Part shown: piece after piece, positions 46,501 through 58,424 of the stretch
Layout: each line of letters starts with the position of its first letter
How positions within the stretch are numbered: position 1 is the first letter of the stretch
NCBI GenBank assembly: GCA_021399445.1
Contig: JAJTUQ010000013.1
Span: 1 to 64,000 of the forward strand
Length of the DNA stretch: 64,000 nt
Direction of reading: 5' to 3'
Source of the DNA: Xylogone sp. PMI_703
Taxonomy: Eukaryota > Ascomycota > Leotiomycetes
Translations under genes and position numbers: made by a program
Notes under the pieces: generated by a model
Database searches by the model: none
What the model was told of the DNA's origin: nothing
What the model saw: only the letters and a program-made list of their open reading frames with translations

Positions 46501-49500
46501 GTTTCTGTTCCCAAGACCGCTTGTTCCAAAATCTATGGTTACGGAAGAGGGCTATATACGGATGGAGAGGAATCACCAATATGTGAACAAGTACAACCCT
46601 GCCATCGCGTCTGCGATAAGATGCAATCATGACGTTAACTTCACCCCGTCGTCTCCCAAAGTCCTTGCCGCCGTTTACTACATGACAAACTATGCGACTA
46701 AAGCTCAGGTTGACCGAGGCCAGCTTGTACTAGCTGCCGCTGTCTTGAAGAAGGCCCAAGAGACGGCCGAAGCGGCAGCCGCTGAGGATGCCGGCCTACC
46801 AGCTCCACCGCCCCTTGATATGTCTAAATTCGCGCTGAAGGCCTATAATCGCTTTACGAGGGATGTCGAGGTTGGCGCCCCAGCTGTGGCTCACTTCCTG
46901 CTAGGTCAACCGTCTGCTTATATTCCAAAGAGCGACAGGTCCGTCACGATCAATTTTTACTGGGTCAAGATACACTTCCGGAGGGTTCTGAACGCCTTGT
47001 TAGACGAGACTAGCTCTGAGGAAATACCAGAAACCGCAAATCAGTACGTTAACTTTGACGGTCGTACTCGCCGCCCGTCCATATACGAGAACTACGAACA
47101 TCGAGGCGCCCGACTGGCTCATCTATGTTTCTATGAATATGCGTCCCAGATATTCGTGCAGACGTTTAAAGGCGCTAAGGATCGAGCCTTCCGTTTTCCG
47201 TTTGATCCTTCTCACCCGCTACATACGACTCATCTCCAAGTCTCCGTCAGTTCCCTAAAGTCGTTAAAGACTCCCTCTCTATGTGGCAGTTTTACTTCTA
47301 TGTCAGAGAAGGATAATGATATTCTCGATACTACACTAAAGACTCAAGATGAGATACACGAGGTTCTACTCGGCCTATTCTTCCCATGGAATAAGCTTCA
47401 AGGCTTTCGAAGTAACCATATAGCATCTCTCCGTGCTGCACAATACAAAAACACGTGGCTGTGGAACTTCATTGTCCCGTCTCTCCCTCCGTATCTGGTC
47501 CAGCTATCAGAGAATGTCATGCTTCTGCGGCGGAGCAAAGAAGCAGCTGATCAGGACAGGAAGGAGCGCGGTATAGAGTTTGATGACTATCTTGAAGCTG
47601 TAGACCATGAGATATATAACGATGACGAGGAAGCTAATGTAGGATTCGACTTTGCCACGCTTGAACCAACAGAAAGCAGCCTACTTCAGGCTGCTTTAGC
47701 TTTCCCTGGTATTACTACTGATAGCCTCTCTTCGTTGCGGTTTTCCCGGAACCCCCCATTGCTTGGTGCCCAGTTTATGCCTAGCTCTCTAGTTAAAACT
47801 TGGTTCAAAGAGTCGAAGGCCTTTAAAGATCGAGAACAGTCAGATTTTGACGACGGCGACGCCGACATCGATATCGCCGTTTCCACTGGATTTGATAGAG
47901 GCGGACCGGAAGCTGCTCTCGTTCCAGTTCTTGGTTACAGCACAGAATCTATGGCGTCTTTGCGATATTTACAAGCTTCATTTCAGGCCGATTCATCCAT
48001 AGAAAATTTGCTAGCTCTGATCACTAGCCAGTACCCTCTAAACCAAAAGCAACGAATGGTCATCAAGGCCCTATTCCTCCGTATTCTACATCCCGTTCAG
48101 ATCAATTCTGTCCGTGATCAGTTCTTGCTCTATCTTGGTGGTATTGGGGGAGTTGGCAAGACTCATCTTATCAAGGCTTTTATGTTTGGCCTCTTGATAA
48201 TACGAAAGCATGATGATGTCCTACTCACCGCTTCAACTGGTGCGGCTGCTGCGAATGTCAACGGCGCCACTTACCATTCCGCTCTCGGATTTGGCAAGAA
48301 TGGAAACCAGCCTCTTCGTCAAGCAACGAAGTCTAGACTTTCTCATAAGAAGATCTTCATCCTCGACGAGACCAGTATGGTTAGTCTCGAGAACCTGGTC
48401 CAGATCAATGATCGGTGTAATGCTATCTGGGACTTGAATCGGGTGTCTGATACAGTTTTTGGTGGGCTACCTGTCGTCATATTTCTAGGAGATTTTAACC
48501 AGTTCAAACCAGTCCGCGGTCACGCTATATGGAGCCAGACTATCAACGATATTGCTGTCCTGCAGTCAGGAAAATCTATCTGGAGTCATTTTACTCAAGT
48601 AGTATTCCTGACGGAGCAGATGCGTCAGGCAGAAGATCCGGCATTTCAGGATTTACTTCAGAGAGCGCGGTCCGCTACTTTGACCGAGGACGATGTTGCT
48701 ACTCTTAATTCGTGTACTATGGAAAACAGAGTTGCAAATGGGGAGACTCCACCAGAAAGGGCCATCATACGACTCAATCGCATACGCGAAGAAGCCAACC
48801 TTGAACATCTCCAAGCGTTTGCCAAAAAACGAGGTCAGAAGATCTATCTCTTCCCTGCCAGACACGATGCACCTACCGGCACGAATTTGGATCCCCTTAC
48901 GCTGCTCAGGATGATATACCAGGTCGGTGAGCAAGGATATCTCAAAGGCCCCGGCTTCTTTGCCTTTACGAAGGGTATGCCAATTATGCTGCAACAGAAT
49001 ACGAATACATATGCTGGCCTGGTCAATGGTATGAGGGGGACTGCCGAAGAAGCCATCCTAGATACAGACGTGCGAGGTACATAAATAGTTATCTTTCTTG
49101 CATGTCTGATATGCTAACAATGTGGATAGCTTCATGGATGGAACTCGATGCCCAGTTCATTCTATGTACAGTTCCTCCGCTATGCGTCCTTGTTCGACCT
49201 ACACATGATCACAGCCAATCATTCTCTAATATTCCCGACGGCCTTGTTCCTGTCTTCCCGGTACAGATGAGAGGTGAGATCCCTAGCATACCAGGCCTAT
49301 CGTTTTACCGACATCAGGTCCCATTGACGCTTGGATTCGCCTTCACCGATTATAAGAGCCAGGGTAGTACGTTCGACAGCCTCATCCTAGATCTTCTATT
49401 TGGTAAGCAGCGTGGCGTTGACCAGCATGGCAAATGGACTTCGATCAATGTCCAGCTTGGCAGGGTCAAATCCTTGTCGGGGGTCTGGTTGCGAGAGCCG

Positions 49501-49617
49501 ATCACGCTTAAAGACGCATCATTTGTCCCTCATACGGATCTCCAAGTGGAACTGTCCCGACTTGAGGCTTTGGAACAGCAAACAATAAGTTTGTGGGAGA
49601 GTTCTCTTGGTTCATAA
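43509..49617 (+). pseudogene. Helitron A Rep-helicase, several nonsense codons and a lost splice site
   Basis: Parallels the second copy throughout: N-terminal coiled coil (SLIERVEQQIERVQALERN), Cys-rich DUF6570-like region (LPCGLCGGLF, VSLCTTCNSAIAKR), Helitron_like_N Rep with IWFTLNPKDIGN and the HUH motif MMLHLHGFAWL, tyrosine segment ISYVRSIVRETVD, and a PIF1 helicase with Walker A GGIGGVGKTHLI and FILDETSMVS. An intron at 49077-49129 near the 3' end is well formed. Damage compared with the second copy: stops at 43710, 44739 (Trp position), 45584 (Trp position) and 46325 (Arg position), and the acceptor AG of the intron after HHSLL (near 45490) has become AC. The long 3' part (46334-49084) is still open. 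Confidence 0.9.
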
Positions 49618-49699
49618 TCTTAAGTTTGCGTCAAGCTTTCCTGGCTTAGAGCTTTGGAACTGAGGCATACTAGCCTATGAAACAACTTTCTTAACACGC

Positions 49700-49992
49700 A
49701 GTATCATTCCTCGTTTTGCATCGTGTATGTCTGCTTCGCAATTCGTCTTAAATTGCTAGAGATATGATATATTCCTTTTTTTCTTTACTTTTGAGGTATT
49801 TCCTGAGAGATTTGTGATACAGTTATGGCTTGTGGAGTGAGTCTCTTCCTTCCAGTTTCATTCTTCGTTTTATATCGTGTATCATGTCTGCTTCGTAATT
49901 CGACTTAAATTATCAGAAACATGATATGTTGTTTTTTTCTTCCTTTTGAGGCATTTCTTGCGAGGTTTGTGATATAGTTACGCTTAGCTGTA
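49700..49992 (+). repeat. Diverged tandem duplication in the Helitron A 3' region
   Basis: Two units of about 135 bp (about 49701-49840 and 49858-49992) share ATGTCTGCTTCG, CTTAAATT and the order TTTTGAGG, then TTTGTGATA. They lie in the non-coding 3' part after the helicase stop. Confidence 0.7.
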
Positions 49993-50315
49993 ATTATTGC
50001 CTCCTGTTTCATGTTGCAAGCTGGTATTTCTGCCTCATCAAGCCTGAATAATAGCCCTATTACCAAACGAAAACGTATATTATAATAGAGTTCTGTCTTC
50101 TCTTAAGATGTAATTCTTTATACAAGCTGTTCATCTCTATGGTCAATTCTTTCTACAGTTAACGTCTCATGTGACTCCAACTGATGGCTCTTAATCCTTT
50201 GTCACGTGTTCGCTTACATGGATGTGCACTCATACCTGAAACTTTATCAATTTCACTGACCATTATCAACGGATTATTCCAACATGTCTTTCTAAGATTC
50301 TCCAACATTTTATGG

Positions 50316-50372
50316 AATTTCGAAGGCTTCGTGTGAGCCGCAGGCTGGCACCCATGTTTAGCGCTAGCTAAA
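50316..50372 (+). repeat. Helitron A 3' terminal segment and hairpin
   Basis: 50316-50353 is nearly identical to 59620-59657 in the second Helitron (both contain CGAAGGCTTCGTGTGAGCC and AGGCTGGCAC). It includes the inverted repeat CGAAG/CTTCG. A further hairpin TTTAGC-GCTA-GCTAAA spans 50357-50372 and reaches over the junction into the second copy. Confidence 0.65.
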
Positions 50373-53273
50373 AGAGAGAAGGTGTTTCGAAGATTAGAGA
50401 GCGCAGTGGATTCGGCAATTAGTTTCTCCGATTTGGTTGCACGTGTTTTTGCCTTGTGATTATGGCATCAATTAAAGGACGTGCACGTTTTACTTGGTGC
50501 TTCATCTTGTTTTAATAATATACGTTTTATTAGTGTTTTCTTTTTTAGGTGCTGGTGGGAAGGGGGAGGGTGGTGTTCAGCTACAGCTATTTAGTTGTAT
50601 AACCAGTTGTGTACATAGGTTTACAGTTTGTCATTCAGTTCGATTTAAGACTTATTAATTCTACTGTTAATTTTACGATATCATGACGTCTCCTACTACC
50701 CTCAATCCTACTATACTTGTTTCTCAAGATGATGACCCGATAAGCCAGCAGAGTCTAATAGAGAGGATCGAACAGCAGATAGAGAGGGTTCAGTCGCTTG
50801 AGCACAGCCGGCAGAGGTTAGTCGAGAGGACTGAACAGCAGAGCAGAAGGATCCAAACGCTTGAGAATGCAATGGCAAAGAGGCAACATTCTGAGGGGCT
50901 ACAGATCGTGGGGAAAGAAGACGATCCTAAAAGCCCACGAAACTTAGCAGCGGAGATTGAGAAGCAGAGAGAGAAGGTTCGCGCTCTTGAGCAAACAATA
51001 CTAGAGAGGAGACGGTTAGAAGAACAGCAGCTTGCAAGGCAAAGAGCTGAGAAAGAAGAAGGGAGAAAGAGAATGTCCACAAAGGTGTCCGACTATCGTA
51101 AGCTAATTAGAGAACGTAGACAGGCTCTAGCTATCCAGCAAGATGAACAGCGTCATAGGGACAGAGAGTCTCGTGATGATGCTGCAATGCGAGCATATTT
51201 GCGTCACGAGTCTCTTAGAGCCCAGCAGAGACTTCTTAAAGATCAACAATTTGCTGTCTTTGACGGTATACTTCCGTCTTTTCTTGACAAGGAATATCAA
51301 TATATGAAGGAGGCTTCTGGTAATTTCCCTGAAGAGGTTACTCCATCTATTCAAATGTCGTGTATAAAAGCATACCAGAAGGTAATATCAGATGCCTCAC
51401 AACGTTTACCTTGCGGGATATGCGGGGGACTGTTTCAAGGTGAAGAGATAGTCAATACAAGTCTTGAAGAAGCAAATTTACTACGCTTTTTGGATCGAAC
51501 CAGAACAAAACCTGACTGTTGCGCGGTGAGAGGGAACTCTGTTAGTCTATGCAGTATCTGCAGTACTGCTGTTGCAAAGCGAGCTATTCCTCCTCTTTCG
51601 GCTGGCAATTTCGTGAATTGTCTGTTCTGTCAAGACTATCCACCAGCTTTGAGAGATTTGAACACCGTTGAGGAGGCTTTTATTGCTCGAGCTCATGTTA
51701 TTGGTATGTTCCTCAAGCTTACTTCTGGTGCACAGAGGGGTATTAGCTATCGAGGAGGTCGTGGCCATTGCGTTGCTGTAAGACAGGATCCAAGTGAGCT
51801 TCTTAAGATCTTACCTGCTAGAAGATTACAGGATTATACGACTATTACTGTGAGCTGGGATCATGGAACCCCACCATCGGAGGAGAACCTTGCTCGTTTT
51901 TGCTCGGTCAACAAGGCGAAAGTCTTACATGCCTTGTTATGACTCTGTGCAAATAATCCTGTGTATGGTTCTATAACCATAGACTATGCACTACTTGATT
52001 CTTGGCCAGAGAACCACATTCCGCAGGAGATTAGGGACGCCTTTCTTGCTCTAGGTCCTGAGCCAGGATCCGCAGATGCTGCAGTGAGAGATGAGAGAGA
52101 AGGTTATACGACGTCACTACAAGGTGGTTTGTTTGAGAACGATCTTGACGCGGAATTAGACGATGTAATTCCAGGTAGCATTCTTAGCCGATCTTTCTTC
52201 TCAGACTTCCATGGTCAAGATTTACAATCTACTCCAGCAACCTTAGCAAGTCTGCAAGCTATTCTCGAGGACGTGGATGCTGCGCACCAGAGTAAGAACA
52301 CCATAAGCTAGAAATAGTGGATGCAAAGTCTTTTGTCACTATTACTAACTCTATACTTATTGTAGATACTGATCCTCCTCATCTACCACATATCTCTTAC
52401 AAAACGGCTCAAGACCTGCCATTAATTGATTCTTACTCCGACCCAGATTGTTTTACAGCAGCTTTCCCTACTCTGTTTCCATTTGGTATCGGTGGCCATT
52501 TAGGTGATCTGAATGGCAACCGACCTGAGAAGGTTTCTCTCCAGATGTTTGCAAGATATACTATGCTCCATCATTCATTATTGTAAGCGTTCTATAAATG
52601 TTAATAACCCTTTCTAACGGAGTTAGATTTTCGCAACACCATACATTTATGTTCTATATCTATGACTTAATACTTATCCGCCAAGCTACTTTTGGGAACT
52701 ACATCCAAGTCAAGAATGGTTATTGGGCTAAGGCTACTATGGAACTTGCAAAGCTATCAGGTGATGATCTCCACCGTGCTGCAGAACAATTCAAGAACGG
52801 CGAAAAGATCTCCAACCCGTCTATCTACAGTCTTATAACTAATATGAGAATTATATCTTCATTTAACCCAGAGTCATTTGGGGAGAAGATGCGGTTCCGG
52901 AATCTTATATTTGGCAAGATTGCCCGATTAGGTATTCCCTTGATATGGTTTACGCTGAATCCCAAAGATATCGGAAACATTTTTATAGTTAGGCTTGCTG
53001 GAGAAGAAGTTTCACTGGATAACACAGGGGTAAAATCTCTTCTTTTACAGATGACCCTCAAGAATCCAAGTCTCGTAGCACAATATTTCCATGTCCTTGT
53101 AAGCGCCTTCTTCGACTGCTTCTTTAGGACTCTGACAAAGGAGCCCGGGATCTTTGGTACGGTCACTTCCCACTTTGGAGTTGTTGAGTCCACAACACGG
53201 ATGATGCTGCATTTGCACGGATTTGCTTGGCTCGCTGGAAATTTTGGCGCTGCCAACCTGTCTCGCAGACTTA

Positions 53274-54656
53274 CCAGTATGTGGACACAAGTCTACGCGA
53301 AAACCCACTTTTTGCAAATTTTTCCCACCTTCCGCACCCACCCCCCTTTTTCAACTTAATGGCACGCCCACCAGGAACCCCTAGACCACCTCTAGCAGAG
53401 CTCTCCCCAGGCTCCAGAAACAAAATAGTGGGGGCAAGGCAATCTGAAGTTAAAGTATCAAAGATTTCATATAGCCAGGGCTATAGTCACTCAACAGTGC
53501 GTTCTGTGCTTGCCAACGCTGAAAACCAGGTCTCCTGTATCTCTAAGTCACGCAGTGGTGCACCCTCCTTATTAAATATCTATGACCAGAGGTTAATCTT
53601 CAGAACTATACGAGCAGAGCCCAAGATAACTGCAGCTCAATTGACACGTGTGTTGGGAGGTAAGGTCAACAAGAAGACTGTATACCGATTTTTGAAGAAA
53701 TCCGGTATACAGAAATGGAGATGCACAAAACGTATACTCTTGAACCATACTCTAGCTGCTAAAAGGCTAGAATGGGGCATCAATAACGATAATATGGGAT
53801 TGGCCTATTGGAGACGTTGGATCTGGTCTGACGAGTGTTCAATTGAGCGTGGAAAAGGAGGCAAGTGGGACTTTGTTTTTAGGAAGCGAGGTTAGTATAA
53901 CATACTACTTTCAAACAACAATTGCTCAACCAATCGAACAGGCCAAGCTTTACAACTATGGGCTGTTCAAGGCAGGCCTATAAGAGGTCTAACGGTTATG
54001 TTCTGGGCTGCGTTTGGCTTCAATTGCCGTACTGATCTGGTAGTTATGAAGGGAGACCCTGAATCGAAGCGTGGAGGGGTGACCTCTCGACGGTATCTTG
54101 AAGTGCTTGAAGAGCACTTGCCTACAATACTTGACGGCAATTCTATATTCATGCACGATAACTCACCTGTCCATACAGCCCATATAATTAGGGATTGGCT
54201 TGCTGAGATGGCTATAAACGTGGCCGATTGGCCACCCTACTCTCCTGACCTGAACCCTATCGAGAACCTCTGGAAGGTGCTCAAGGCAAAAATTATTGAG
54301 ATGTACCCTGAGCTTGAAACGCTCAAGGATAACGAGGATACCAAAGAACTGTTGATTCAAGCCGCAATTGAGGCATGGGAGGCTCTGGATGTTAATATGC
54401 TGAATCATCTAATAGATACTATGCAACACAGGGTAGATGCGGTCATTGAGGCTAACGGGTGGTATACCAAGTATTAGATCAAGAGATTTTCAGCTCAAAT
54501 AATTATGATATAGACTTTAGTGTGTGTAGAATCCATTGCAATTATCCATTTTTCAATTGAATTGTAATTGGGTGAGATATGGCGGTCTGAAAGGGAGGTG
54601 TTGAGTTGGGGAAAATGCTATTTTTAGAAATCGCGTAGACTTATGTCCACCCACTG
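53274..54656 (+). mobile_element. Tc1-like transposon nested in Helitron B, TA target duplication
   Basis: TA at 53272-53273 and 54657-54658 flank a 1383-bp element. The imperfect terminal inverted repeats (left about 53274-53300, right about 54630-54656) share GTGGACA and AAGTCTACGCGA. Removing the element and one TA rejoins AGACTTA to CTTCTGATCC, giving RLTSDPEF in frame with the Rep protein, as in copy A (RLKSDPGF). The left end has one extra C compared with the right. Confidence 0.92.
53359..54477 (+). CDS. Tc1-like DD34E transposase
   Basis: Two exons, 53359-53890 and 53942-54477, with a 51-bp intron (GTTAGT..ACAG), give 355 residues from MARPPGTPRPPL. The N-terminal part has paired HTH-like regions (SQGYSHSTVRSVL and ITAAQLTRVLGG-VNKKTVYRFL). 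The catalytic core shows D158 (IWSDECS), D250 (MHDNSPVHTA) and E285 (LNPIENLW), with 34 residues between the last two, and the usual WPPYSPDLNP. No stop or frameshift, so it is likely functional. It is in the same direction as the host Helitron and unrelated in detail to the transposase at 25236-26252. Confidence 0.93.
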
Positions 54657-57600
54657 TACTTCTGATCCAGAGTTTAAGGACCGGGTACTTAACTACATCC
54701 GTTCGATTGTAAAGGAGACAGTCGACATTAGCCATGGTCAGAATTTTATGTCAGAGACTCCTGGGTCTGCGGTCTTTACTATCCCAGATGATATGACGCT
54801 CGCCCAATTCCAAGAAGCTCTCCACAATGATTCGAACAATGTTGCCGCCAGAGTACAGATGCATACACACACTAATACCTGTACCAAATACCAAAGAAAG
54901 GATCAGAAACCTCAACCAAAAATCTTACCGACTGTGCTATCTGAAGGAATGGCCATGGATATTGAGGAAGGCTCACAGCACCTTCACAGCTCTCAGACTC
55001 CATCGGTCTTTCAGGTATGTAGGTTTCTCTTCCCAAGACCACTGGTGCCGGAGTCTGTGGTTACAGAAGAAGGCTATATCCGAATGGAGAGGAATCATCA
55101 GTTTGTCAACAAGTATAATCCTGTCATTGCATCTGCAATAAGGTGCAACCACGATGTGAACTTTACACCTTCCTCTCCAAAAGTACTTGCTGCTGTCTAT
55201 TACATGACCAACTATGCCACCAAAGCTCAGACCGACCGAGGACAGTTGGTGCTGGCAGCTGCTGTACTCAAAAAGGCTCAAGAAGTCGCTGAAGCTAAAG
55301 CTGCAGAGAATAGTGGATTATCTGCTCCACCACCTCTTGACATGTCCAAGTTTGCGCTGAAGGCTTATAATCGGTTTACAAGAGACACTGAGGTTGGTGC
55401 TCCTGCAGTAGCCCATTTTCTGCTGGGCCAACCATCTGCCTATATTCCGAAGGGTGACAAGTCTGTTACTATTAATTTCTACTGGGTCAAGGTCTATTTC
55501 CGAAAAGCCCTTAACAACTTGCTAAGTGAAAATAGCTCTGAAGAAAGTTCTGAGATAGCAGATCAATATATCGCTTTTGACAGCCGTACTCGTCGTCCTT
55601 CTATATACGAAAACTATGAACTACGAGGAGCTAGACTTCAGCATCTGTGTTTTTACGAATACGCCTCACAGATCTTTGTACAAACATTTAAAGGTGCTAG
55701 CGGGCGAACTCTCTGTTTTCCTTTTGAGCCAACACACCCGCTACACTCCACTCATATCCAAGTCTCCATTGGGTCGGTCAAATCCCTCAGGACACCGTCC
55801 TTATGTGGCTCCTTTACTTCTATCACTAATGAGGAGAACGCAATTCTCGATCCTACTTTGTCTACCCAGAATGAAGTGCACGAGGTCCTACTGGGCTTAT
55901 TCTATCCATGGAATAAACTCCGCCTTGACTTCCAAGGGCATCGACGTGAATCCCTGAGAGCTTCGGAGTACAAGAATACCTGGCTTTGGAACCTCGTTGT
56001 CCAGTCACTCCCTCCTTACCTAGTTCAGCTGTCTGAGAATGTCATGCTCCTCCGACGTAGTAAAGAGGCTGCCGACCAAGACCGGAAAGAACGTGGCATA
56101 GAGTTTGACGATTATCTTGAGACTATAGACCCAGATCTTTATAATGACGATGAGGAAGCAAATATTGATGTCGATTTTGCGACACTACTCCCGACGGATA
56201 ATAACTTGCTTCAAGCTGCGTTAGCTTACCCTGGCATCAGTCCCAATACTATCTCTTCACTGCGGATTTTGCTGAATCCTCTGTTACTTGGCCCACGTTT
56301 CTATAGCAATGCGGTGGTAAAGAACTGGGCCAAGGAACTCCGAGCATATAAGGACGGAGAAAGTTCAAATTCTGACAAGTGTGATATGCTTTCTCAAGAT
56401 CCTCTCGCAGCTCTTATCCCAGTGCTAGATGATAACATGGAATCCATGGCCTCCCTTCCAGCTTTGCAAGCTGTATTTCGGAATGATCCTACTATTAATT
56501 CCTTACTACGACTTATTACTAGACAATATCCCCTAAATCAGAAGCAAGGATTAGTTGTTAGAAACCTTTTCCTCCGTATTTTACAACCTATCCAGATTAA
56601 TTCTGTTCACGATCAGTTCTTGCTTTACCTTGGGGGCGTCGGAGGAGTTGGAAAGACTCACCTTATCAAGGCCTTTCTTTTTGGCCTTTCTATTATGCAC
56701 AAGGAGGATGATGTCTTATTGACCGCATCTACGGGCGCTGCTGCCTCGAATGTTAGCGGTGCTACTTATCACTCTGCGCTTGGCATTTTTGGTAACCAGC
56801 CTGTAGGCAATGCGACCAAGTCTCGACTGTCTCATAAGAAGATCTTCATAGTCGACGAGGTTAGCATGGTTAGCCTTGAAGATTTCGTCCAACTAAACAA
56901 TAGGTGTGACCACATCTGGGATGTAAATCGATCATCTGATACCATCTTTGGTGGTCTGCCAATCGTTATCTTCTTAGGCGATTTCAACCAGTTTAAACCA
57001 GTCCGAGGTCACGCAATATGGAGCCAGAATACCGGCGACATCGAAGTCTTGAAAACCGGTAAAACGATCTGGAGTCATTTCACCAATGTGGTGTTCTTGA
57101 CAGAGCAAATGCGTCAAGCAGAGGATCTTCCCTTTCAAAACTTACTAAATAGGGCTCGATCTGCTACTCTGACACAGGACGATGTTGCGACTCTTAACTC
57201 GTGTACCGTTGCTGCTAGGGTTGCAAATGGTGACACTCCACCAGAGCGATCCGTTATACGAGTAAACCGTGAGCGAGAAGAAGTTAATCTTTTACACCTA
57301 AAGGAGTTCGCCAGAAAACGAGGTCAGAAGATCTACCTCTTTCCGGCGAAACACGATGCGCCAGCCATATCCACCATCGACCCTGCTACTCTTCTCAAGT
57401 TAATGTACCAGGTCGGTGAAGTAGACCACCTTAAAGGCCCAGCTTTCTTTGCGTTTACCAAAGGAATGCCGGTCATGCTTCTACAGAATACAAACACTGC
57501 CGCTGGGCTGGTCAATGGCATGACAGGGACTGCGGAGGAAGTCATCTTAGATGCGGACGTCCGCGGTATGTACAGGCGTTTCTACTATAATCCTCTATCT

Positions 57601-58101
57601 AACTGGCCTATAGCTTCATGGATGGAACTAGATGACCAGTACGTTCTATGCACCTCCCCACTATTATCTGTCCTTGTTCGACCTACTCATAATCATACTT
57701 TGGCTTTTTCTGGTCTGCCCGATACGCTAGTTCCCATCTTCCCCGTACAAATGAGAGGAGAGATCCCCAGTTTGTCAGGTCTTCCATTTAATCGGCACCA
57801 GGTGCCATTAACACTTGCTTTTGCCATTACAGATTACAAGTGCCAAGGAAGCACTTTCAACAGCCTTGTTCTGGACCTCCGATTTCCTAGTCAACGAGGT
57901 GTTGATCGACATAAAAAATGGACCTCGATTAATGTCCAACTTGGAAGGGTAAGATCCCTTGCAGGAGTTTGGCTGCGAGAACCTATTACACTTGCTGATG
58001 TAGATGCTTCCCCTCACGTCGATCTTCAGGTCGAACTCTCTAGGCTTGAATCTCTAGAGCAGCAGACTATTCGCTCCTGGAACGGATCTCTTAACCCGTA
58101 G

Positions 58102-58424
58102 GGATGTTCTGTGTTTTATTTCGTGTTTCATACCTAGTATGTTGATAAACTATTCTTACATAGTATAGAATATTTTTGCTTTCTTTTACTTTTCTAGGAA
58201 TTTTCTGCGAGAATTCTGATACAGACAGGGGCTAAGTAACCTCGCTGTATGCCATTCAATTCTGATACAGAGAGGGGTTACATAACCTGGCTGTATGTCA
58301 TTGCTTCCTGTTTCATATTCCATCATTCTTAATATCTCTACTATATATTATCTTATTCTTACTACTTATCCTGATTCTCTCTTTTTCTTTCCTTCCTTTC
58401 TTCTAACACAACATCATCACAACC
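58102..58424 (+). other. Helitron B spacer between the two ORFs
   Basis: Non-coding. Related to the 3' region of copy A (both contain CCTGTTTCAT). It includes a 46-bp tandem duplication at 58212-58303 (units begin AATTCTGATACAGA). Confidence 0.6.

Larger units (their letters stand above)
43181..50364 (+). mobile_element. Helitron copy A (inactive)
   Basis: The left limit is set by where similarity with the second Helitron begins (GAGAGAAGG at about 43185 against 50372, continuing through TAGTTTCTCCGA and GGACGTGCA). The right limit is set by a shared 3' segment (50316-50353 against 59620-59657) followed by a short hairpin. It contains a degraded Rep-helicase gene. The exact termini are inferred from comparing the two copies, not from empty-site evidence. 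Confidence 0.7.
50683..58101 (+). pseudogene. Helitron B Rep-helicase, one nonsense codon and a Tc1 insertion
   Basis: Exons 50683-52291, 52366-52582, 52627-53273 plus 54659-57565, and 57614-58101. With the insertion and one TA removed they form 1955 codons in one frame. Introns of 74, 44 and 48 bp have CTAAC-type branch sites; the last is also open if unspliced. Domains: coiled coil (residues about 20-170), Cys-rich DUF6570-like (about 245-420), Helitron_like_N Rep with HLHG (about 803) and LNYIRSIVK (Tyr about 836), PIF1 helicase with Walker A GGVGGVGKTH (about 1485), IVDEVSM and a C-terminal TDYKCQGSTF. Rep nicks and rejoins one strand and the helicase unwinds, for rolling-circle transposition. 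The only point defect I see is TGA at 51940, where copy A has TGG (Trp). Confidence 0.92.

Noticed and set aside
57566..57613. Uninterrupted reading of the Helitron B helicase through this segment
   Set aside because: It has a GTATGT donor, CTAAC branch site and TAG acceptor, and the corresponding part of copy A must be spliced to stay in frame, so an intron of 48 bp is more likely despite being open.
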